Counted from the first letter of the stretch, positions 38,033-47,959 are shown. The stretch: 64,000 nucleotides of DNA from Pantoea sp. AS-PWVM4 (GCF_000468095.1 NZ_ASZC01000002.1:186001-250000), one strand, 5' to 3'. Made by a program: numbers and translations. Notes: generated from the letters alone by a model not told the origin.

Positions 38033-38989
38033 ATGCGGGTTTTACTGGCGCCGATGGAGGGCGTGCTCGATTCGCTGGTGCGCGAGCTGCTCTCCGAAGT
38101 GAATGATTACGATCTGTGCATCACCGAGTTTTTGCGCGTGGTCGATCAACTGCTGCCGGTAAAATCTTTCCATCGTCTCTGCCCGGAACTGCAACATCAA
38201 AGCCGCACGCCGTCCGGTACGCGTGTGCGGCTGCAATTGTTGGGGCAATATCCCGAGTGGCTGGCGGAAAACGCCGCGCGTGCGGTGGAGCTTGGCTCCT
38301 GGGGTGTTGACCTCAACTGCGGTTGCCCGTCGAAGCTGGTTAACGGCAGCGGCGGCGGGGCGACATTGCTGAAAGATCCTGAACTGATTTATCGCGGCGC
38401 GAAAGCGATGCGGGAAGCGGTACCGGATCACCTGCCCGTCACGGTCAAAGTGCGTCTCGGCTGGGATTCCAGTGAACGGCGTTTTGAGATTGCCGATGCG
38501 GTGCAGCAGGCGGGGGCCAGTGAGCTGGTGGTGCACGGTCGCACCAAAGAAGAAGGTTACCGCGCCGAAAGCATTAACTGGCAGGCGATTGGTGAAATCC
38601 GTCAGCGGCTGCGGATTCCGGTGATTGCCAATGGCGAAATCTGGAACTGGCAGGATGCGCAGGATTGCCTGCGTATCACCGGTTGCGATGCGGTGATGCT
38701 GGGACGCGGCGCGCTCAATGTGCCCAATCTGAGTCGCGTAGTGAAGTACAACGAAGCTCCGATGGCGTGGACCGATGTGGTCGCGTTGTTGCAGAAGTAC
38801 ACCCGGCTGGAAAAGCAGGGCGATACCGGTTTGTATCATGTGGCGCGAATCAAGCAGTGGCTGGGTTATCTGCGCAAGGCATATCACCAGGCGGATGGGC
38901 TGTTCAGTGAAATCCGCACCTTAAAAGTCTCCGCTGACATCGCGGCGGCAATCGAACGCCACGCCCAACGTTGCATTAACCAGACATAA
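38033..38989 (+). CDS. dusC: tRNA-dihydrouridine(16) synthase
   Basis: FMN-dependent enzyme that reduces U16 in the tRNA D-loop. 318 residues. The start [20 protein letters not shown] and the active-site stretch [23 protein letters not shown] (catalytic Cys 98), plus [12 protein letters not shown] and [12 protein letters not shown], match E. coli DusC (YohI). ATG 38033 is 4 bp after the rhlE stop, with AAGG in the overlap region, so the gene is probably cotranscribed with rhlE; in E. coli the two genes are far apart. Confidence 0.95.
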   Translation: MRVLLAPMEGVLDSLVRELLSEVNDYDLCITEFLRVVDQLLPVKSFHRLCPELQHQSRTPSGTRVRLQLLGQYPEWLAENAARAVELGSWGVDLNCGCPSKLVNGSGGGATLLKDPELIYRGAKAMREAVPDHLPVTVKVRLGWDSSERRFEIADAVQQAGASELVVHGRTKEEGYRAESINWQAIGEIRQRLRIPVIANGEIWNWQDAQDCLRITGCDAVMLGRGALNVPNLSRVVKYNEAPMAWTDVVALLQKYTRLEKQGDTGLYHVARIKQWLGYLRKAYHQADGLFSEIRTLKVSADIAAAIERHAQRCINQT

Positions 38990-39065
38990 AAAAAGCCGCG
39001 ACCCGTTAGCAGGCTAAGGGTATAGTAGTGCTTCAACTTCACCCAGTTACGCAACGCCACCGCAC

Positions 39066-40271
39066 ATGTCTGACGCCGCTGTACTGAGTAATGCTCAGTT
39101 AAATAAACGCATTGTTTCCGTCCTGATTTTCACCTTTTTTTGCTATCTCTCCGTAGGTCTGCCGTTGGCGGTGCTGCCGGGATTCGTGCATAACCAGCTC
39201 GGTTTTAGCTCGTTTGTGGCGGGTCTGATTATCAGCGTTCAATATTTCGCTACCTTAATGAGCCGCCCACACTCCGGTCGTCTGGCAGATCGCTTTGGTC
39301 CCAAACGCGTGGTGATGCTCGGCCTGATCTGCTGTGGCATGAGCGGCGTGTTGTCGATTGTCGCTGCCCTTTGCCGTGACATACCGCTTCTCAGCCTGCT
39401 GTTGCTGGCGTTGGGGCGCGTCTTTCTTGGTGTCGGTGAGAGTTTCAGCAGCACCGGTTCTACCCTGTGGGGCATGAATATTGTCGGACCGCTGCAAACC
39501 GCGCGCGTCATCTCATGGAACGGTGTGGCAACCTATTTCGCGATGGCGATTGGCGCACCGCTCGGCGTGTTGCTGAATCAGTGGTTCGGCATCAGTGGCT
39601 TTGCCGGGCTGGTGGCGTTGATGGGTCTTGTGGGATTTGTGCTGGCGTATCAAAAGCCGCCGGTCAGCGTTACGGCGGGGGTGCGCATCCCGTTTCATCG
39701 CGTGGTCAGCCGCGTCTGGTTGTTTGGTCTGGCGCTTGGCTTTGGCACCATCGGTTTCGGGGTGATCTCCACCTTTATCACACTTTATTTTGCCAGCCGT
39801 GACTGGACCGGCGCGGCCTTCGCGTTGACGGTATTCAGCCTCGGTTTTGTCATTGTGCGCCTCGGCTTTGGTCGCTACATCACGCGTTTCGGCGGCCTGA
39901 AAGTTTCGCTGGTCTCCTTCGTGCTGGAGTGCGCCGGGCTGGTGCTGATCTGGCAGGCCGACAGTGCCTGGCTGGTGGATGTTGGGGCGTTCCTGACCGG
40001 TGCAGGTTTCTCGTTGATTTTCCCGGCGCTCGGCGTGGAAGCGGTGAAGCAGGTGCAGCAGCAGGATCAGGGATCGGCGCTTGGCACCTATTCAGCCTTT
40101 CTGGATTTGGGGCTGGGCTTGACTGGCCCGGTAGCGGGATTGCTGATCAGTCACTGGGGGATGCAGTCGGTGTATCTGGCGGCCGCGCTGATGGTGTTGG
40201 GCGCGTTCCTGATTACGCTGCGCCTGCAACAACAGCGTGGCCGTCGTTCGGCCGTGCCGACCGCGGGTTAA
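39066..40271 (+). CDS. MFS transporter, YhhS/YfcJ family
   Basis: 401-residue major facilitator protein with twelve predicted helices. It carries GLADRFGPKR-type motif A (SGRLADRFGPKRVV) between helices 2 and 3 and ends with a basic tail. The overall pattern (SVGLPLAVLPGFVHNQLGFSSF, GSTLWGMNIVGPLQTARVISWNG, FPALGVEAVKQV) resembles E. coli YhhS and YfcJ, putative exporters with undefined substrates. Converges on pit with a 47-bp gap that shows no clear terminator. Absent from the E. coli dusC-yohF interval. Confidence 0.85.
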   Translation: MSDAAVLSNAQLNKRIVSVLIFTFFCYLSVGLPLAVLPGFVHNQLGFSSFVAGLIISVQYFATLMSRPHSGRLADRFGPKRVVMLGLICCGMSGVLSIVAALCRDIPLLSLLLLALGRVFLGVGESFSSTGSTLWGMNIVGPLQTARVISWNGVATYFAMAIGAPLGVLLNQWFGISGFAGLVALMGLVGFVLAYQKPPVSVTAGVRIPFHRVVSRVWLFGLALGFGTIGFGVISTFITLYFASRDWTGAAFALTVFSLGFVIVRLGFGRYITRFGGLKVSLVSFVLECAGLVLIWQADSAWLVDVGAFLTGAGFSLIFPALGVEAVKQVQQQDQGSALGTYSAFLDLGLGLTGPVAGLLISHWGMQSVYLAAALMVLGAFLITLRLQQQRGRRSAVPTAG

Positions 40272-40318
40272 TACTTTTCTGCTATCCGGCACGGGTACGC
40301 AGACATGGCGAATCACCG

Positions 40319-41929
40319 TTAAAGATGGATAAACAGGGCGTAAAGCAGCCCGGCAAGAAGCACGGATACCGGCAGCGTCAACACCCAGGCGACGGCCAGA
40401 TTACGTAAGGTCGCGAGCTGCAAACCGGAACGGTTGGCGGCCATCGATCCGGCGACCCCGGAAGAGAGCACATGGGTGGTGGACACCGGCAGACCAAAGC
40501 CGTCGGCGGCGCCGATGGTTGCCATCGCCACCAACTCGGCGCTGGCCCCCTGGGCATAATTCAGATGGGTTTTACCGATGCGTTCACCCACCGTCACCAC
40601 AATACGCCGCCAGCCGACCAGGGTGCCGAGGCCCAGCGCGATGGCGACCACCACTTTTACCCACATCGGGATAAAACGGGTGGCGCTGTCCAGCTCGCGT
40701 TTCAGCGCCACCAGGTTGCGTTCCGTCTCTTCCGGCAGCGCCACTTTAGCGCTTTGCAGATGCTTAATCGATTCCGAAGCGAGATACATATCATTACGGG
40801 TATTGGTGACTGACTGCGCCGGAATATTCTCCATAGAACCGTAGCGGCGAATCTGATCGCCGATAGCGCCGAGCATCATCCCCAGTGCGGGCAGTACCTG
40901 GGGGCGAGGCTGGCCGGTGCGCACAAACTCGGTTAACACCTCGCGTGGTGCCGCGATCTCTGAGGTAGAAGAACGTAACGTCAGCAACTGCTGTTCCGTG
41001 ATCTGCGTTAACGCGGCGACGCGTGGAATCTGGTCTGGCGGCAGTGAGCGGTTGAGGGCATAGGCAATCGGCATGGTGCCGACGAGAATCAGCATAATCA
41101 GCCCCATCCCTTTCTGACCGTCATTGGAACCATGCGCAAAGGAGACCCCGGTACAGGTCAGGATCAGCAGACCCCGGATCCACACCGGCGGTGGCTGGTC
41201 GTTTTTCGGCGCTTCATACAACTGACGGTTGCGGATCAAGGCTTTCATCGCCAACAGCAACAAGGCGGCACAGATAAAACCGACAATCGGCGACAGCAGC
41301 AGCGAATAGCCGACTTTCAGCGCCTGATCCCAGTCCACGCCACTGGTGCCGCTGCGACCATGCAGCAGGGCGTTCGCCACCCCGACACCGATAATCGAAC
41401 CGATCAACGTATGGGACGATGATGACGGCAGGCCAAAATACCAGGTACCCAGGTTCCAGATAATTGCCGAGAACAGCAGGGCATACACCATGGCAAAGCC
41501 ATTGCCGCTGCCTGCCTGGAGAATCAACTCCACCGGCAGCAGCGAGATAATGCCAAACGCCACCACGCCGCTCGAGAGCAGTACGCCGAGAAAGTTACAA
41601 ATGCCGGACCACACCACCGCCACGCCGGGCGTCAGTGAGTGGGTATAGATCACCGTGGCGACCGCGTTGGCGGTATCGTGGAAGCCATTAACGAATTCAA
41701 AACCGAGGGCAATCAGCAACGCCAACCCCAGCAGAAGAAAGGGGGTATAGCTGGTGACGGGCGCGCCGGTATCGGCGACATCGTTAAACAGGTTGAGAGC
41801 AGTGAAGGCCAGCCCGGCCAGCACCAGCAGCAGAAAGAGTGCACGGGAAAAGCGGCCGCCGCGCGGGTGTAAATCAGGACGTCCGCCGATCGATGACGAC
41901 GCTGACGCAGGTAAACTATTTTCGCTCAT
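40319..41929 (-). CDS. inorganic phosphate transporter, Pit family
   Basis: 536-residue membrane protein of the PiT family, which takes up metal-phosphate complexes with protons. The two family repeats are clear: GFEFVNGFHDTANAVATVIYTHSL and SFAHGSNDGQKGMGLIM, plus the C-terminal GLPVSTTHVLSSGVAGSMAA. A long hydrophilic central loop (about residues 300-410) and about eleven helices fit PitA-type proteins (499 in E. coli), with an extra N-terminal hydrophilic stretch of about 30 residues. It may be an additional Pit protein, so no letter is assigned. Confidence 0.9.
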   Translation of the reverse strand: MSENSLPASASSSIGGRPDLHPRGGRFSRALFLLLVLAGLAFTALNLFNDVADTGAPVTSYTPFLLLGLALLIALGFEFVNGFHDTANAVATVIYTHSLTPGVAVVWSGICNFLGVLLSSGVVAFGIISLLPVELILQAGSGNGFAMVYALLFSAIIWNLGTWYFGLPSSSSHTLIGSIIGVGVANALLHGRSGTSGVDWDQALKVGYSLLLSPIVGFICAALLLLAMKALIRNRQLYEAPKNDQPPPVWIRGLLILTCTGVSFAHGSNDGQKGMGLIMLILVGTMPIAYALNRSLPPDQIPRVAALTQITEQQLLTLRSSTSEIAAPREVLTEFVRTGQPRPQVLPALGMMLGAIGDQIRRYGSMENIPAQSVTNTRNDMYLASESIKHLQSAKVALPEETERNLVALKRELDSATRFIPMWVKVVVAIALGLGTLVGWRRIVVTVGERIGKTHLNYAQGASAELVAMATIGAADGFGLPVSTTHVLSSGVAGSMAANRSGLQLATLRNLAVAWVLTLPVSVLLAGLLYALFIHL

Positions 41930-42093
41930 GGCACACCCCGGTGGTGGATGATGATGCCGGATAGCATCCGTTACCCGCAGTGTGATACCGGTTTTGTATG
42001 ACAGAATGATGATATTGCCGGTGGCCTGTCATCTCTCTGTCATCTTGCTGACGCAGGCTGAGTGTCTGACCGCTGCCGGATCTCCTGATTGCT

Positions 42094-43119
42094 ATGCTCC
42101 AGCCTGTTCTGCCGCTTACCACGCTGCCCGACTTCAATAATGAAGTGGCCGGGCTGATCCACGGTTATCTGTTCTCGCCCGATTCTCCTCCTCAGCGGCT
42201 CAGCGCGCGCGAAGCGTCCCAACTGGCCCGGCAGACCTTGCCGGAAGCGCATTTCCTCTGGCTCCACATCAACCTGAACCATGCCCGCGCCGAACGTTGG
42301 GTGCAGGTCCATTTTGATGTCGACAGTGACTTCTTCGATGAGATTCACTCCGCTTCACCGCGCACCCGTCTGGCACAACAAAACGACGCGCTGTTGGCGG
42401 TGCTGAACGATGTCACCTTCAGTCGCGAGGAGCACAGTGCGCAGAATGCGACGCTGTGGATGTGGTGCCGCCCGCAGATCATTGTCAGCGCACGTTACCG
42501 GCCAGTGGGGATGATTGAACGCATGCATCAGCAACTGGGTCGCTTGTCGTTTGCGCAACCCGATGCGTTGCTGCTGTGGCTGCTGGGCGAGCAGGAAGCG
42601 CAACTGGAACAGGTGGTACGGCGTTCCAGCGCGGCGGTGGACGCGATTGAAGAGCGCCTGCTGAGCCAGGCGATCAAAGCCAATCGCAGCGAACTGGGGC
42701 GTCTGCGGCGTATGTTATTGCGCATCCAGCGTCTGCTGGCACCCGAACCGGCGGCATTATTTCGCCTGTTGAACCGTCCACCCGGCTGGCTGAAGCGGGA
42801 ACCGCTGAGTGAGCTACGAATTTTTACCGAAGAGTTCAGCGTGGCGCTAAATGATCTCGCCAGCCTGATGGAGCGGATTCGGTTATTGCAGGAAGAGATC
42901 GCCGCCCGCCTGATGGAGCAGAGCAACCGCACGCTGTTTTTACTCACGGTGATCACCGTGCTGGCATTGCCGATCAACATCGTGGCGGGACTTTTTGGTA
43001 TGAACGTGGGCGGCATTCCGTTGGCGAGTAACCCGCACGGCTTTTTATTGCTGGTATTGCTGGTGCTGGCGTTTACCCTGGTGGCGGGCTGGCTGGCGTT
43101 GCGACGGCCACGGAGTTAA
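42094..43119 (+). CDS. CorA/ZntB-like divalent cation transporter
   Basis: 341-residue member of the CorA metal-ion-transporter family. A large cytoplasmic N-terminal domain with long helices (VVRRSSAAVDAIEERLLSQ) is followed by two C-terminal helices, with the pore signature GMN at residues 302-304 and the GGIP loop typical of ZntB-type proteins. ZntB in E. coli mediates zinc transport with protons; which ion is moved here is not determined. Divergent from pit. A REP pair follows the stop by 7 bp. Confidence 0.87.
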   Translation: MLQPVLPLTTLPDFNNEVAGLIHGYLFSPDSPPQRLSAREASQLARQTLPEAHFLWLHINLNHARAERWVQVHFDVDSDFFDEIHSASPRTRLAQQNDALLAVLNDVTFSREEHSAQNATLWMWCRPQIIVSARYRPVGMIERMHQQLGRLSFAQPDALLLWLLGEQEAQLEQVVRRSSAAVDAIEERLLSQAIKANRSELGRLRRMLLRIQRLLAPEPAALFRLLNRPPGWLKREPLSELRIFTEEFSVALNDLASLMERIRLLQEEIAARLMEQSNRTLFLLTVITVLALPINIVAGLFGMNVGGIPLASNPHGFLLLVLLVLAFTLVAGWLALRRPRS

Positions 43120-43125
43120 TTGGTT

Positions 43126-43185
43126 GTGCGATAAATCGCGCCGTTACGTTTCGTGCACCCGTTGTAGTGGCGCGATTTATCGCGC
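43126..43185. repeat. REP pair after the CorA/ZntB-like gene
   Basis: Minus unit 43126-43147 (GTGCGATAAATCGCGC, then CGTTAC) and plus unit 43164-43185 (GTAGTGG head, unchanged core). The changes in the outer stem, CCGTTAC against GTAGTGG, still pair through two wobble positions. The loop is 16 nt. Confidence 0.85.
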
Positions 43186-43204
43186 GATGTTTTATGTCAG
43201 GCAA

Positions 43205-43232
43205 CAAAAAGCCAGCCCGAGGGCTGGCTTTA
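43205..43232 (-). terminator. intrinsic terminator of ldtB
   Basis: On the minus strand: AGCCAGCCC-TCG-GGGCTGGCT followed by TTTTG, 21 bp after the ldtB stop. Strong stem with a 3-nt loop. Confidence 0.92.
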
Positions 43233-43252
43233 TCTCATGATCCACGCAGGGA

Positions 43253-44317
43253 TTACGAGTTGTTATTCGCCGTGGTGCTGTTGGCTGCTGCCGGAGCCGG
43301 GATGTTGGCACCCTGTGGGGTCATCGGCTCTTCTTTCGGCATGGCGTTCGGGGTTTCCTGTACCGGGATTGGCGCAGGCATAGCTTCACCCGCCGGGCCA
43401 TTGATTTTGGTTGGCATACCCGTACGCGCCTGGATAGCGTTGTTGACCGCATCCTGGTTGGTGCTGGCATCCGCAATCACTTTGGTCACCGCCGCCGTCA
43501 GCGTAATCGGTACGATTTCGCGTGAGTTGAATTGCTCTTCGGTGGTGGACAGCGGGTTGTGAACTTCCACGTAGCGTGAACCGTCCGGCTCGACAGTGGC
43601 TTTCACCGGCTGATCGATAAACTGGACGCGCGTACCAACCGGCACGTTTTTGAACAACCATTTGATGTCGTCAGCACGCAGACGCACGCAACCATGACTT
43701 ACGCGCAGACCGATACCGAAGTTGGCGTTGGTGCCGTGAATGGCATACAGACGACCAATGTACAGTGCGTACAGGCCCATCGGGTTATCCGGGCCAGCCG
43801 GGAATACTTCCGGGATGGATTCGCCGCGTGCCGCGTATTCAGCGTGCATCGCTTTGGTCGGGGTCCAGGTCGGGCCATCTTTCTTACGCTGAACGCTGGT
43901 GGTCCAGTTGATCGGGGTATCTTTACCCAGCTCGCCGATACCAATCGGCAGCACCACGACGGTTTTGGTGCCTTTCGGGTAGTAGTAAAGACGCATTTCA
44001 GCGCTGTTGATCACAATGCCTTCACGCGGAGCGTCAGGCAGAATCAGCTGCTGTGGGATCACCAGGTTGGTGCCTGCTTTCGGCAGATAGACGTCAACGC
44101 CCGGATTGGCTTCCAGCATGTTGCTGAGGCCCATCTGGAACTGAGCGGCAAAGGCTTCCAGCGGAAGTTTGCTGTCTTCAGGTACGGTAACCTGAATATT
44201 TTCGCCAATCAGACGACTGTTAGCGGGCGGTAGCGGATAAACCACCGCAAAGGCCGACTGGCTGAACGCCGCCAGTACGAGGGCGAGTGAAGCGAACGCG
44301 CGAATGCTCTTTTTCAT
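43253..44317 (-). CDS. ldtB: L,D-transpeptidase (LdtB/YbiS type)
   Basis: Periplasmic YkuD-fold enzyme that anchors Braun lipoprotein to peptidoglycan. 354 residues with a signal peptide ending SAFA, a LysM-like region, and the catalytic stretch [22 protein letters not shown] (His 194, His 208, nucleophile Cys 210). It matches E. coli LdtB (306) up to about residue 305, including [14 protein letters not shown] and [16 protein letters not shown]. Beyond this it has about 45 extra residues rich in Pro, Ala, Asn and Thr ([20 protein letters not shown]), not present in E. coli LdtB. In E. coli ldtB maps near 18 min. Confidence 0.93.
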   Translation of the reverse strand: MKKSIRAFASLALVLAAFSQSAFAVVYPLPPANSRLIGENIQVTVPEDSKLPLEAFAAQFQMGLSNMLEANPGVDVYLPKAGTNLVIPQQLILPDAPREGIVINSAEMRLYYYPKGTKTVVVLPIGIGELGKDTPINWTTSVQRKKDGPTWTPTKAMHAEYAARGESIPEVFPAGPDNPMGLYALYIGRLYAIHGTNANFGIGLRVSHGCVRLRADDIKWLFKNVPVGTRVQFIDQPVKATVEPDGSRYVEVHNPLSTTEEQFNSREIVPITLTAAVTKVIADASTNQDAVNNAIQARTGMPTKINGPAGEAMPAPIPVQETPNAMPKEEPMTPQGANIPAPAAANSTTANNNS

Positions 44318-44504
44318 GTTTTTACAAGTCGTTATAGCCGTATTTCAGGCTTGTCAGTGTGTCGAATCCATCTTGGTCTTAGTGACCCGCTGCGCATTAT
44401 ATGTGCATTGAAGCGGTGATGGGAATCACGATTTTAACAGGTTGAACATACTTTACGTAAATAGCTGTAATAAGCCGTTTATTCAGATTGCCACGGGCCT
44501 GATT

Positions 44505-46319
44505 TCAGGGTTGCCACAGGGTGACTTCACCACTCAGCTTGCGGTTCAGAAAGAACGCCGCACTGATTAGCGCCAGATGGGTCAGCGCCTGGGGCATATT
44601 ACCCAACGCATGACCATGCGGGGTAAATTCTTCGGCATACAGCCCCAGCGGATTGGCGTAACTCAACAATTTTTCAAATTCGAAGTGCGCCTCATGCACC
44701 CGACCGGCGCGTGCCAGGCACTCAACATACCAGAACGAACAGGCGGCAAATGATCCTTCACCGCCTTTCAGTGCGTCGGCAGGGGTTTCGTTGATGTTGT
44801 AGCGACGTACCAGGCCGTCACTCACCAGATGGGTTTTGATCGCGTCCAGTGTCGCCAGCCAGTCTGGATCGGTGGCACCGACAAAACGCACCAGCGGCAT
44901 CAACAGCATCGAGGCATCGAGAAAGCGGCCATTGCGTGTCGCGGTAAAGTACCCCAGCTCCGGGTTCCAGAAGTTTTGCCAGATATCATCGCGGATGGCG
45001 CTACGCACCCGATCCCAGCGTTCATAGGGCATCGGTAATGAACGTTTCAGGCCGAGGCGCAGGGCGCGATCCAGCGCCACCCAGCACATCAGGCGCGAAT
45101 GGAGAAAGTGTTGCGGCTCGCCACGCATCTCCCAAATTCCGGCATCGGGCTGCTGCCAGTTATCGCATACGTAATCGATCATGTTGGCAACGTGCTTCCA
45201 GCCGCGTTGGGAGATCGCCTCGCCATATTTGTTGGCAAGATAGATGGCGTCCATCAGCTCACCGTAAATATCCAGTTGCGTCTGCCGCCAGGCGTCATTG
45301 CCAATGCGCACCGGGCGGGAATTAGCGTAGCCGGAAAGATTAAGCAGTTCGGTTTCATGCAGCTCGGTGCCGCTATCCAGACGATACATCACCTGCAAAT
45401 GCGGCGTGTCATCGTGGCTGTGCTCAACACAGCGTCCCACCCAATGGGTAAAACTTTTCGCTTCTTCCACATAACCGAGGCGCATCAGCGCATACATGCT
45501 GAACGAGGCGTCACGAATCCACGAGGCGCGATAGTCCCAGTTGCGCTCCCCGCCCAACTCCTCCGGCAGGCCAAAGGTAGCGGCGGCAGCGATCGAACCG
45601 TGTTGATGGGAGGTCAGCAGTTTCAGTGCCAGCGCCGATCGCGTCACCATCTCCTGCCAGCGGCCACGGTAAGAACTGTGTCGGCTCCAGCGCCGCCAGT
45701 AGTGCAGGGTGTCGCGAAAACAGCGTTCAGTCGCCAGTGTGTCCAGATGGGGATCGTCGTCGCTGCCAAACACAAATTCGGCATGCTCGCCCGCCTGCAA
45801 AGTGAAATTGGCGGTGGCGCTATGATTTTCCCGCGTCATCACCACGCTGGCGCTGAGACGTAACGAGGGCTGGCCCTCGGCATGAAAGGCGATGCCGCCA
45901 GGCCGCGCTTCGGTGTACGTTTCGGCGCGCGCATAATCATGGCGAGGGGCGCAGAGCAGGTTAAAACGCGCAGAACCGCGCACCATCTTCACCCGGCGTA
46001 CCAGGCGTGGCAGCTTGCCGCTTTCATCGCAAATCGGCATGTAATCGGTGATCTCCGCCACCCCTTCTTCGCCCAGCCAGCGGGTTTGCAGAATATTGGT
46101 ATCAGGCAGGTAAAGTTGCTGCTGGCGCGCATTCTTCCATTGCGGGGCCAGTGAGAACAGCCCGGCTTCATCGCTGTCGAGCAGAGCGCTAAACACCGAG
46201 GGGCTGTCGAGCTCGGGCCAGCACAGATAATCGATGGTACCGTCACTGGCGATAAGCGCGCAGGTACGTAAATCGCCAATCACCCCATGATCCTCAATCT
46301 TGCGTTTGATTGCGCTCAT
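44505..46319 (-). CDS. glycoside hydrolase family 15 protein (glucoamylase/trehalase-like)
   Basis: 604-residue cytoplasmic protein of the GH15 family: an N-terminal beta-sandwich (GVIGDLRTCALIASDGTIDYLCWPELDSPSVFSALLD) followed by an (alpha/alpha)6 barrel with GGERNWDYRASWIRDASFSMYALMRLGY and CSFWYVECLARAGR. Bacterial and archaeal relatives are annotated as glucoamylases, trehalases or glucodextranases; the substrate cannot be read here. No signal peptide, so an intracellular sugar such as trehalose or a maltodextrin is likely. It has no counterpart in the corresponding E. coli interval. Divergent from yohF. Confidence 0.9.
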   Translation of the reverse strand: MSAIKRKIEDHGVIGDLRTCALIASDGTIDYLCWPELDSPSVFSALLDSDEAGLFSLAPQWKNARQQQLYLPDTNILQTRWLGEEGVAEITDYMPICDESGKLPRLVRRVKMVRGSARFNLLCAPRHDYARAETYTEARPGGIAFHAEGQPSLRLSASVVMTRENHSATANFTLQAGEHAEFVFGSDDDPHLDTLATERCFRDTLHYWRRWSRHSSYRGRWQEMVTRSALALKLLTSHQHGSIAAAATFGLPEELGGERNWDYRASWIRDASFSMYALMRLGYVEEAKSFTHWVGRCVEHSHDDTPHLQVMYRLDSGTELHETELLNLSGYANSRPVRIGNDAWRQTQLDIYGELMDAIYLANKYGEAISQRGWKHVANMIDYVCDNWQQPDAGIWEMRGEPQHFLHSRLMCWVALDRALRLGLKRSLPMPYERWDRVRSAIRDDIWQNFWNPELGYFTATRNGRFLDASMLLMPLVRFVGATDPDWLATLDAIKTHLVSDGLVRRYNINETPADALKGGEGSFAACSFWYVECLARAGRVHEAHFEFEKLLSYANPLGLYAEEFTPHGHALGNMPQALTHLALISAAFFLNRKLSGEVTLWQP

Positions 46320-46437
46320 CCTGCCTCCGTTACGCCAGTCCGTTGTTAACTATAGCCGAAACGGTATGTGCGGCCGCGGCGGGGCACAGAACGATAACTT
46401 CTATACTGTGGAGACACCCTACACACAGGAGAAGGTT

Positions 46438-47220
46438 ATGGCGCTGGTCAAACAGAAAGTGGCGGTGGTCACCGCGTCCGACTCGGGTATCGGGCGCAGT
46501 TGTGCGCTGATGCTGGCAGAGGCGGGATATACCCTCGGCATCACCTGGCGTTCAGACGAGGAGGGGGCGCACGAAACGGCGCGCCTGGTGGAGAGCCGGG
46601 GCCAGCAGGCGCAGGTGCGGCAACTGGATCTCTCCGACCCGCAGGCTGGAGGTCAACAGTTGGCGCAGTTGATTGCGTCATTGGGGAGAATTGATGTACT
46701 GGTCAACAATGCCGGCGTGATGACCAAAGCGGATTTTCTCGAACTCAGCTTTGAGGACTGGCGCAAGGTGTTTAATGTCGATGTGGACGGTGCTTTCGTT
46801 TGCGGCCAGATCGCCGCACGTCACATGGTGGATCAAGGCAACGGCGGGCGAATTATCAATATCACCTCGGTGCATGAACATACGCCGCTGCCCGATGCGG
46901 CGGCCTATACCGCGGCAAAACATGCGTTAGGCGGGTTAACCAAATCGATGGCGCTCAGCCTGTTACCGCATCAAATCCTGGTCAATGCCGTGGCGCCGGG
47001 AGCGATTGCCACGCCGATGAATAATCTGCGTAACGAGGATGCGCGCAGCACGCGGATGCCGGAAATCCCCATCGGGCGACCGGGCGATACGCGTGAGGTC
47101 GCCAGCCTGGTGGCCTGGTTGTGCTCAGAATGGGCGACCTACACCACCGGGCAATCCTTTATTGTCGATGGTGGGTTTATGCTGGCAAATCCGCAGTTTA
47201 AGGGATATCACCACGACTAA
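46438..47220 (+). CDS. yohF: short-chain dehydrogenase YohF
   Basis: NAD(P)-dependent SDR of 260 residues, similar to E. coli YohF (253), which has been described as an acetoin reductase-like enzyme. The cofactor motif is TASDSGIGRSCA, the structural motif is NNAGVM, and the catalytic residues are the Ser of NITSVHEH and Tyr/Lys in AAYTAAKHALGG. ATG 46438 follows CAGGAGAAGG; an upstream in-frame ATG lies in the GH15 gene region. Its stop overlaps that of the convergent yohD. Confidence 0.92.
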   Translation: MALVKQKVAVVTASDSGIGRSCALMLAEAGYTLGITWRSDEEGAHETARLVESRGQQAQVRQLDLSDPQAGGQQLAQLIASLGRIDVLVNNAGVMTKADFLELSFEDWRKVFNVDVDGAFVCGQIAARHMVDQGNGGRIINITSVHEHTPLPDAAAYTAAKHALGGLTKSMALSLLPHQILVNAVAPGAIATPMNNLRNEDARSTRMPEIPIGRPGDTREVASLVAWLCSEWATYTTGQSFIVDGGFMLANPQFKGYHHD

Positions 47221-47792
47221 TTGGCGCGGCGGCGGTTCCAGCGACGGATAATAAAACGTAGCAGGATGGCAAATCCCACCGCCGCCACCAGCCACAGCAA
47301 ATGTTTTAAATGTTGATCAAGCTGGTGCAGCCAGGGGGCGACGATCTCACCGGCAAAATACCCCAGGGTGACAAAGATCAGCGCCCAGAGCGCGGCACCA
47401 ATCACATTCAGCAGGAAAAAACGCAGGGGTTTCAGGCGACTGGTGCCGATGATAATTGGCCCGACGATGCGAAAGCCGTACATGAAACGGACGCCAATCA
47501 CAAACAGGCTGGGATGGCGTTGGATCAGGTGGTTTGCCTTGCGGATGGTATCCTGATGCTTGCGAAAACGGCGCAGAATGCGGGTGCCGAAACGCCGTCC
47601 CAGCCAGAACAGCAACTGATCGCCAATAATCCCGCCCGCCATCGCTGCCAGCACCACGCCGCCGAAGTGCAGCAATCCCTCGTGCGCCGCCACGCCCCCC
47701 AACAGGGTGAAGGTTTCCCCTTCGGCGATACAGCCAATCAGCAGTGCCAGGTAGCCGTACTGGCTAATTAATCCGTTGATATCAAGATGCAA
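47217..47792 (-). CDS. yohD: YohD, DedA-family membrane protein
   Basis: 191-residue DedA/SNARE-associated family protein with about five hydrophobic segments and the motifs AEGETFTLLGGVAAHEGLL and RFMYGFRIVGPIIIG, matching E. coli YohD (192). DedA proteins act in membrane lipid flipping and proton-motive-force homeostasis. No ATG fits: the open frame has a TTG at 47792 exactly where E. coli begins (DINGLISQYGY follows two codons later), directly behind the strong site GGAGGAGGA. TTG is therefore the likely start, which may hold expression down. Confidence 0.9.
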   Translation of the reverse strand: MHLDINGLISQYGYLALLIGCIAEGETFTLLGGVAAHEGLLHFGGVVLAAMAGGIIGDQLLFWLGRRFGTRILRRFRKHQDTIRKANHLIQRHPSLFVIGVRFMYGFRIVGPIIIGTSRLKPLRFFLLNVIGAALWALIFVTLGYFAGEIVAPWLHQLDQHLKHLLWLVAAVGFAILLRFIIRRWNRRRAN

Positions 47793-47959
47793 AATCCTCC
47801 TCCCTGTTGTAAGCAAACCTGGTAACAGTTTACACCTGACGGCGATTTTTTGTGCCGCTTGCCGCAAAAACCGCCGCGCCGATTATACTTGAAGTGAAGC
47901 TGCCCGCGCTGCGAGGCGTTGCGTTTCGGGGCAGCCCGTCGCATCAGAGGAGTGATTTT

